5,286 bases of DNA. Source: Gammaproteobacteria bacterium (GTDB taxonomy: Bacteria; Pseudomonadota; Gammaproteobacteria; Pseudomonadales; Azotimanducaceae). This document shows positions 1-5,286 of this stretch, piece by piece. Every line of letters starts with the position of its first letter. Positions within the stretch are counted from its first letter, which is position 1. The position numbers and the translations under genes are program-made. The notes under the pieces are model-generated. The model was not told the origin of the DNA, did not search any database, and saw nothing but the letters and a program-made list of their open reading frames with translations. The DNA is taken from positions 1-5,286 of the forward strand of contig VXNE01000178.1 in NCBI GenBank assembly GCA_009840715.1, read 5' to 3'.

Positions 1-71
1 ATCTCAGCCGGGGAGCGCGAGGGCGGCCCGCGTCAGGGGCTCGCCCCTCGCAAGAGGACCGGAAACCGTGA
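1..71 (+). CDS. Possible 3' end of an upstream gene (partial, unidentified)
   Basis: The frame whose first complete codon is base 3 runs open from the window edge to a TGA at 69-71, which overlaps the GTG start of tmk as GTGA. Only about 22 residues are visible, rich in Arg, Gly, Pro and Ser, and they show no recognisable motif. In many gammaproteobacteria the gene before tmk is mltG (yceG, endolytic murein transglycosylase), so this could be its tail. That is inference from gene order only. The upstream gene may equally end before the window and this stretch be untranslated leader. The GTGA overlap, matching the ATGA and TTGA overlaps elsewhere in the window, is the only positive evidence. 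Confidence 0.22.
   Translation, partial: LSRGARGRPASGARPSQEDRKP
54..58 (+). promoter_or_regulatory. Ribosome binding site of tmk
   Basis: GAGGA lies 9 nt upstream of the GTG at 68. It supports GTG 68 as the tmk start, although the same frame stays open further upstream to the window edge. Confidence 0.6.
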
Positions 72-708
72 AGCGCGGTCGCTTCATCACGCTGGAGGGC
101 GTCGACGGCGCCGGCAAGTCCACCAGCCTGGAGGCCATCCGGCGGTTCCTCGAGGGCCGCGGTGTGGAGGTCGTCGTCACCCGCGAACCCGGCGGAACGC
201 CGTTCGCGGAGAAAGTGCGTGATCTGTTGCTCGGCGCGCACGAAGAAGCGGTCGATCCCGTCGCGGAGACGCTGCTGCTCTTTGCCGCACGGGCCCAGCA
301 CGTCGGGGCCGTGATCGAGCCGGCGCTCGCGCGCGGACGGTGGGTCGTGAGCGACCGTTTCACCGACGCGACGCGCGCCTACCAGGGGGGCGGGCGTGGC
401 GTGGACGGCCAGGCGATCGAGGGGCTTGCGCGTCTCGTGCATCCGGGACTCGAGCCAGACCTGACCTTCTATCTGGACTTGCCGGTGGACCAGGCGCGTC
501 GCCGCATCGCGGGCGTCGGCGAGCGAGCAGCGGCGGATCTCGATCGCTTCGAACGCGAGCGCGCGTCGTTTCACGAGCGCGTCCGCGCCGCCTATCGCAC
601 CTTGGCGCAGTCGTCGGAGCGCGTCCGCACGATCGACGCCAGCCTGCCGGAGGACGAGGTGGCGCGGGGGATCGTCGCCATGCTCGGCGACTTCGTGGAC
701 GAGCACGG

Positions 709-712
<4 letters not shown>
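68..712 (+). CDS. tmk: Thymidylate kinase (dTMP kinase)
   Basis: This cytoplasmic enzyme phosphorylates dTMP to dTDP with ATP, a required step of dTTP synthesis. The 214-residue protein has the family's usual length of about 210. It shows the P-loop GVDGAGKS at residues 11-18, the TREPGGTP motif at 38-45 that helps bind dTMP, and SDRF at 95-98 followed by a Gly-rich stretch (AYQGGGRG, 104-111). An Arg-rich LID region lies around 142-163. The P-loop lacks the Arg seen in the yeast-type enzyme, so the catalytic basic residues probably sit in the LID, as in the E. coli type. The GTG start is chosen because it has a good GAGGA site and the protein begins six residues before the first beta-strand/P-loop, as in homologues. 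Its TGA overlaps the holB ATG (ATGA), implying translational coupling. The identification is secure; no defects are seen. Confidence 0.97.
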
Positions 713-1575
<863 letters not shown>

Positions 1576-1641
1576 GCGTCGTATGGCGGATGTCCGCTGG
1601 ACGACCGGACGCCGTCGGCGATCATGGACGGCGCTGCTTCC

Positions 1642-1646
1642 GGGAG
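1642..1646 (+). promoter_or_regulatory. Ribosome binding site of pilZ
   Basis: GGGAG ends 9 nt before the ATG at 1656. It favours this start over the in-frame ATG at 1590, which would add 22 residues unlike known PilZ N-termini. Confidence 0.55.
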
Positions 1647-1655
1647 ATCCCGCGG

Positions 1656-2003
1656 ATGGCTGATCACGAGGAACGCGGCAGCCTGCTGTCGCTCACCGTC
1701 GCCGACGAGAACGTGCTGTACGCGACGTACATGCCCTTCGTTCGCCACGGCGGACTGTTCGTCCCCACGACCGGCCATCACGAACTCGGCGACGAGGTCT
1801 TCCTGCTGCTCCGGCTGCCGGACGCGCAGGAGCGGATACCCGTCGCGGGGCGGGTTGTCTGGGTGACGCCGGCGCATGCCCGTAACGGGCGCCTGCCCGG
1901 GATCGGCGTGCAGCTCAGCGCGGACGACGACCTGGTGCGCTCGCGGATCGAGGCCTGCCTGGGCCCGCTCCTCGAGTCCGACGGACCCACCCACACGATG
2001 TAG
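1656..2003 (+). CDS. pilZ: Type IV pilus assembly protein PilZ
   Basis: This small cytoplasmic protein is needed for type IV pilus formation. In xanthomonads it is known to bind the pilus extension ATPase PilB and the EAL protein FimX. The 115-residue product is a single PilZ domain of the usual length (about 115-120). Recognisable segments are ATYMPFVRHGGLFVPT (23-38), LGDEVFLLLRLPD (44-56), a VAGRVVWVTP strand (63-72), GIGVQL (82-87) and the conserved end PTHTM (111-115). The canonical c-di-GMP ligands (an N-terminal RxxxR and a D/NxSxxG motif) are absent, as in the pilus-specific orthologues, so it probably does not bind the messenger directly. The gene lies 80 bp after holB on the same strand, its standard position in many gammaproteobacteria, and was probably cotranscribed from further upstream. 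It implies that the organism has type IV pili, although no other pilus gene is in view. Confidence 0.94.
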   Translation: MADHEERGSLLSLTVADENVLYATYMPFVRHGGLFVPTTGHHELGDEVFLLLRLPDAQERIPVAGRVVWVTPAHARNGRLPGIGVQLSADDDLVRSRIEACLGPLLESDGPTHTM

Positions 2004-2017
2004 CGCCTGGCGCGGCC
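2004..2017. other. Convergent junction, 14 bp, no clear terminator
   Basis: Only 14 bases separate the pilZ TAG from the stop codon of the reverse-strand peptidase gene. Two weak 4-bp stems are visible: GCGC-CTG-GCGC at 2003-2013 and GCCT/AGGC at 2015-2028. Neither has a T-run on either side, so neither is a convincing intrinsic terminator. Confidence 0.5.
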
Positions 2018-4168
2018 TCAGGTCAGGCGGCGCAGGAAGAAGTCGAGGATCGTCCGGTACCGGTGTACGGCGACGTCCCGCTCCTGCAGGGCGTGCCGTG
2101 CGCCCGGATAGGTCATGAGTTCGAACGGGATGCCGCGTTCCTGCAGCGCCGACAGGAGCTTCGTCGTGTGCGTGAACAGCACGTTGTCGTCGGCCATACC
2201 GTGCATGAGGAGGAGCGGGCCGGACAGTCCGTGCAGGTGCGGGAACACGGAACTCTCGAGGTAGCGTTCGCGATGCGCCGCGGGGTCGCCGAGATAGCGC
2301 TCGGTGTAGTGGGTGTCGTAGAGGCGCCAGTCGGTGACCGGGGCCACGCTGACGCCGGCGGCGAAAGTGTCCGGCGCCCTGGCGAGACAGAGGAGGGCCA
2401 TGTACCCGCCGTAGCTGTGCCCGAACACCCCGATTCGGTCGGCATCGACCCAGTCGAGTCCGCGCAGGAACGCAACGCCCGCGAGCTGGTCGCGCACCTC
2501 CGCCTCGCCGAGGCGGCCGTGGACCGCGTCCTCGAACCGCTTGGCGCGGCCTCCGCCGCCGCGGTTGTCGAGTTCGAAGACACCGAATCCCCGCTGGGCG
2601 AAGAGCTGCAGGGACAGCGGGCCCCACTCGCGCCGTACGCGCTGAACACCGGGCCCTCCGTAGACGTGGACGATCACGGGGTAGCGCTCTCCGGCCCCGA
2701 CTTCGTGCGGCGGCGTGAGGCGGTAATGCAGTCTCTGTCCGTCCTCGGCCGCGATGCTTCCGAAACGCGGCGGCACGTGGTGATCGAGGAACGGGTGATA
2801 GGGGTGATGCGGGTCTACGCTGCCCTGGAGCACCGTGCTGCGAGCGGGCCGGCCGCCATGCGGCCCGAGTTCGAGCGCGTCGACGCGCACGGGTGCTTCC
2901 GGGTCCGTCCTGGTCACGACGCACAGTCCGGCGCGCCGGCCCATGAACGCGTCGTGCCAGCCGTCGCCCTCGGTGAGGGGCGCCACGTCGGCCGCGCTCC
3001 CGTCCAGGGCGACGCGAAAGACGTGCTGCGCGGTTGGGTCGTCGCGCCATCCCGTGATGACTGCCTGACCGTCATGGAGCCCCACGATCCGCGCTACCCG
3101 GTCGAGATTGGTCGTCAGCGGGACGAGTTCCCCGTCGAAACGGTACAGGTCGGAATTCCCGCCGCGCTCGGAAGTCCAGAGGAAGACGTCGCCGTCGCCG
3201 GTAAACACGAGGTTGTCGTGCAGGTTGACCCAGGTGTCGGCCGCCTCCTCGAACAGTGGCTGGACGCGCTCGTCGCCCCGTTCGTACCGGCTCACCGCGA
3301 GGACGGCCTGGTCGCGGCTCTGGAGCTGTAGCACGAGGCTTCCGCCCGGTGCGAAGGCCACTCGCGCGAGGTAGGCGTGCCCGTCCGCGTCCCACGGCAC
3401 CCACTCGGGTTCTCCGGGCGTCCCGTCTGCGCCGATCGGAACGAGCGCTAGGCGCACCTGCGCATTCGTCTCGCCGGCGTAGGGGTAACGCTGCGTCACC
3501 GCGTCGATGCGATCCGCCGTGATCTCCGGGCGGCGGGACTCCGCAACGGGCGCCTCGTCGACGCGCGTGTAGGCGAGCAACCGGTCATCGGGCGACCACC
3601 AGTGCCCCTCGAAGCGGTGCATCTCCTCCTGCGCGATGAACTCCGGGAGACCGTTCGTGACGGTGCCGCCGCCGTCGTGGGTCACTTGCTGTTCCGCGCC
3701 GGTGCGCAGGTCGTGGACGTAGAGGTCGCCCGCGCGCACGGTGCTGACGTAACGCCCGGTGCGGGACAGCGTGATGCCGGTCTGGCGTGTGTCGGGCGGC
3801 GTCACCGGCGACATCCCGCCGGAGCCGAGATCGTGGAGGACGGCCTGCCCGCCCACCGTGAGAAGCAGGCGGCGTCCGTCCGGATGCCAGGCGTACGCGG
3901 TGATCCCGCCGGCGAACTGCCGGCGCCGTTCCCTTTCGGCGCGTTCCTCCGCCGTCAGTACGCCTTCGTCGAAGGTCCGCGCGTTCACGCGTTGCTCCAG
4001 ACGCCCCGAGGCCCGCTCCCAGCACCACAGGTCGAGGCGTTCGCGGTCGTCGTCCGCGGCACGCAGGAAGGCGACGCGGGAACCGTTCGGGGCGACCTTC
4101 ACCCCGGTCGGCGGCCGGCCCGCCAGGGGCGGGTCCGCGAACAGGCGCTGGATCGGGAGCCGCGTCAA
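2018..4168 (-). CDS. S9B family serine peptidase, dipeptidyl peptidase IV type
   Basis: Enzymes of this family release X-Pro (and X-Ala) dipeptides from peptide N-termini. The 716-residue product has an N-terminal beta-propeller (about 20-460) and a C-terminal alpha/beta-hydrolase domain (about 465-716). The predicted triad is Ser585 in GHSYGGYM, Asp660 in HGMADDNV and His692 in ARHAL. Tyr503 in VYGGPG fits the oxyanion Tyr, and DNRGGGG (534-540) with FEDAVHGRLG (545-554) is typical of the family. Glu181-Glu182 in FIAQEEMHR match the double-Glu motif that anchors the substrate amino terminus, which favours DPP IV over oligopeptidase or acylaminoacyl peptidase. Segments such as LTAEERAERERR (71-82) and GHWWSPDD (188-195) resemble xanthomonad DPP IV. 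The start chosen is TTG 4168-4166, which overlaps the stop of the preceding prolidase gene (TTGA); the first in-frame ATG is about 118 codons later, inside the propeller. No signal peptide is seen from this start. The frame stays open further upstream, but that stretch is a shadow of the prolidase gene. Confidence 0.92.
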   Translation of the reverse strand: MTRLPIQRLFADPPLAGRPPTGVKVAPNGSRVAFLRAADDDRERLDLWCWERASGRLEQRVNARTFDEGVLTAEERAERERRRQFAGGITAYAWHPDGRRLLLTVGGQAVLHDLGSGGMSPVTPPDTRQTGITLSRTGRYVSTVRAGDLYVHDLRTGAEQQVTHDGGGTVTNGLPEFIAQEEMHRFEGHWWSPDDRLLAYTRVDEAPVAESRRPEITADRIDAVTQRYPYAGETNAQVRLALVPIGADGTPGEPEWVPWDADGHAYLARVAFAPGGSLVLQLQSRDQAVLAVSRYERGDERVQPLFEEAADTWVNLHDNLVFTGDGDVFLWTSERGGNSDLYRFDGELVPLTTNLDRVARIVGLHDGQAVITGWRDDPTAQHVFRVALDGSAADVAPLTEGDGWHDAFMGRRAGLCVVTRTDPEAPVRVDALELGPHGGRPARSTVLQGSVDPHHPYHPFLDHHVPPRFGSIAAEDGQRLHYRLTPPHEVGAGERYPVIVHVYGGPGVQRVRREWGPLSLQLFAQRGFGVFELDNRGGGGRAKRFEDAVHGRLGEAEVRDQLAGVAFLRGLDWVDADRIGVFGHSYGGYMALLCLARAPDTFAAGVSVAPVTDWRLYDTHYTERYLGDPAAHRERYLESSVFPHLHGLSGPLLLMHGMADDNVLFTHTTKLLSALQERGIPFELMTYPGARHALQERDVAVHRYRTILDFFLRRLT
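4165..4168 (-). other. TTGA stop/start overlap of prolidase and DPP genes
   Basis: On the reverse strand TTGA contains the TTG start of the DPP gene and the TGA stop of the prolidase gene. The upstream region has only a weak Shine-Dalgarno-like GAG, which suggests that translation of the DPP gene depends on ribosomes finishing pepQ. Confidence 0.6.
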
Positions 4169-5286
4169 GCGTGCCGCTCGAGGCGGGCGAAGGCGTCGCG
4201 CGTCAGGTTCTCCGTGCCGTCGGCGGTGACGGCGACGTTGTCCTCGATGCGGATGCCTCCGCAGGGCAGGAACTCGTCGACCCTGGACCAGACGACATCG
4301 GCGCCGGCGGCTTCCACCCGCAGCGGGTCGAGGAGCAGGGGGATGAAGTAGATGCCCGGCTCCACGGTGAAGACGTGACCCGCCTCGACCGTGCGCGTCA
4401 GGCGCAGCGCCGGGAACCGCTCGGGTGGCGGCGCCGGCGTCCCGTGCGCGTCGGCCAGGTGACCGCCGACGTCGTGGGTCTGCAGGCCGAGCAGGTGTCC
4501 GAGTCCGTGGGGAAAGAAGGCGTCCGTGATCCCGGACTCGAACGCCGCGTCCGGGCTGCAGGAGACGAGGCCGAACTCGTGCAGGAGACGGGCGACGACC
4601 CGGTGCATCCGTTCGTGCAGGTGCGGGTACGTGACACCCGGCTGGACCTCGTCGATCAGCGCGCGCTGCGCGGCATCGAGCGCGTCGACGAGGTCGGCGA
4701 AGGCATCGCGCGCGGCGCTGTAGGTCCGCGTGATGTCCGAGGCATAGCCCAGGTACCTGCCGCCCGCGTCGATGAGAAAGCTCCTGCGCAAGCCTGGCGG
4801 CGCCGCATCGTAGAGCTGGTAGTGGAGTACCCCGGCATGTGTGTTCTGCGCGACGATGTTCGGGTACGGCAGTTCCGCCTCCGTCTGCCGGCTCGCCCGC
4901 AGGAACGCCAGGTGGATGTCGAGTTCGCTCGCCCCGTCGAAGTAGGCGTCCCGCGCCGCCAGGTGCCCGCGTACGCCCAACTCGGTCGCGCGCCGCATGG
5001 CGTCGAGTTCGAAGTCGTCCTTGCGCGCCCGGGCGTAGTGCAGCGCATCGACGAGGTCCGGGGGATTGACGGCGTCGAACGGCGCGTTGCCGTCGGCCGC
5101 ACCGGCTTCGCCTACGAGGACGGTGCGCTCGCCGTCTTTGAGGTGACCGAAGACGGCCTCGGCAAGGTCGGTGAGTTCCGGATGCACCTCGAGGTCGAAC
5201 TCGGCCTCGGCCCACTCAGGGACCGCCGGCGGCAGGTGCCAGAAGTCCGCCGGCTGGTAGAAGAAAAGCCGCGGCCGGTGCGGGGG
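4165..5286 (-). CDS. pepQ: Xaa-Pro dipeptidase (prolidase, PepQ type), 5' end outside window
   Basis: This M24B metallopeptidase hydrolyses X-Pro dipeptides to an amino acid and proline, usually with two Mn ions, in the cytoplasm. The frame is open to the window edge, so 373 C-terminal residues are visible and roughly 70 are missing compared with the approximately 440-residue E. coli PepQ. The first visible part, RLFFYQPADFWH (about 6-17), matches the PepQ N-terminal domain, so the GTG at 5187 is not the true start. The predicted metal ligands, in visible-fragment numbering, are all present: Asp173 (LIDAGG), Asp184 (SDITRTY), His264 (GLGHLLGLQTHDVGG), Glu309 (TVEPGIYF) and Glu348 (RIEDNV). 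Their spacing of 11, 80, 45 and 39 agrees with what I recall for E. coli PepQ and Alteromonas prolidase/OPAA. That group is also known for incidental organophosphate hydrolysis, which cannot be judged here. The stop overlaps the DPP start, making a two-step proline-peptide degradation unit. Confidence 0.94.
   Translation of the reverse strand, partial: PPHRPRLFFYQPADFWHLPPAVPEWAEAEFDLEVHPELTDLAEAVFGHLKDGERTVLVGEAGAADGNAPFDAVNPPDLVDALHYARARKDDFELDAMRRATELGVRGHLAARDAYFDGASELDIHLAFLRASRQTEAELPYPNIVAQNTHAGVLHYQLYDAAPPGLRRSFLIDAGGRYLGYASDITRTYSAARDAFADLVDALDAAQRALIDEVQPGVTYPHLHERMHRVVARLLHEFGLVSCSPDAAFESGITDAFFPHGLGHLLGLQTHDVGGHLADAHGTPAPPPERFPALRLTRTVEAGHVFTVEPGIYFIPLLLDPLRVEAAGADVVWSRVDEFLPCGGIRIEDNVAVTADGTENLTRDAFARLERHA

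Noticed and set aside
385..390. Six-G run in tmk (and a six-C run at 1075-1080 in holB) as possible slippage or phase-variation sites
   Set aside because: Both encode conserved segments (QGGGRG and EEPPPG), are short, and the frames are intact around them. Such runs are expected at this G+C.
340..708. In-frame 5' extension of holB giving 411 residues
   Set aside because: The extra 123 residues lie inside tmk and are Arg/Gly-rich noise. The ATG at 709 gives a normal delta-prime N-terminus and an ATGA overlap.
2063..3331. A 422-codon forward-strand open frame antisense to the DPP gene
   Set aside because: It mirrors codon bias of the reverse-strand gene, has no recognisable domain, and lies wholly over the well-supported DPP coding sequence.
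5185..5187. GTG as the start codon of the prolidase
   Set aside because: The frame continues to the window edge and the upstream residues match the PepQ N-terminal domain, so the real start lies outside.
4169..5215. The DPP reading frame stays open another ~1050 bases upstream, giving a possible 1065-residue protein
   Set aside because: The added part is Arg/Pro/Ala-rich low-complexity sequence with no family features, and it overlaps the prolidase gene, whose metal ligands are all intact. It is a shadow frame in GC-rich DNA.

Overview
The window is about two-thirds G+C, densely coding and essentially free of intergenic DNA. It holds parts of two convergent gene clusters. The forward order tmk - holB - pilZ is a housekeeping arrangement characteristic of gammaproteobacteria with type IV pili (pseudomonads, xanthomonads and relatives). 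Together with the high G+C and a xanthomonad-like S9B dipeptidyl peptidase and PepQ-type prolidase, it points to a GC-rich gammaproteobacterium near the Xanthomonadales/Nevskiales. This placement is inferred from gene order and remembered family sequences, not from a search.

Forward strand, 1-2003: a short leader that may hold the end of an upstream gene (often mltG in this neighbourhood), then thymidylate kinase (tmk, 68-712). This overlaps the DNA polymerase III delta-prime subunit gene (holB, 709-1575) by ATGA. After 80 bp comes the small type IV pilus protein gene pilZ (1656-2003). The first two serve DNA replication (dTTP supply and clamp loading) and the third serves pilus biogenesis.

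Reverse strand, 5286-2018: a Xaa-Pro dipeptidase (pepQ-like) gene, cut off at its 5' end by the window edge, overlaps by TTGA an S9B dipeptidyl peptidase (DPP IV type) gene. The two steps fit together: the serine peptidase removes N-terminal X-Pro (or X-Ala) dipeptides from oligopeptides, and the metallopeptidase splits X-Pro to free proline. No secretion signal is visible on the DPP when read from the coupled TTG start, so both enzymes may act in the cytoplasm.

The two clusters meet tail to tail with only 14 bp between stop codons and no evident terminator. No RNA genes, mobile elements, CRISPR arrays or long repeats were seen. Promoters for both clusters appear to lie outside the window. 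Most of the window is ordinary conserved biology. The points of moderate interest are the coupled prolyl-peptide degradation pair, the apparently leaderless DPP, a delta-prime subunit lacking its zinc module and P-loop lysine, and the absence of tatD from its usual place after pilZ.
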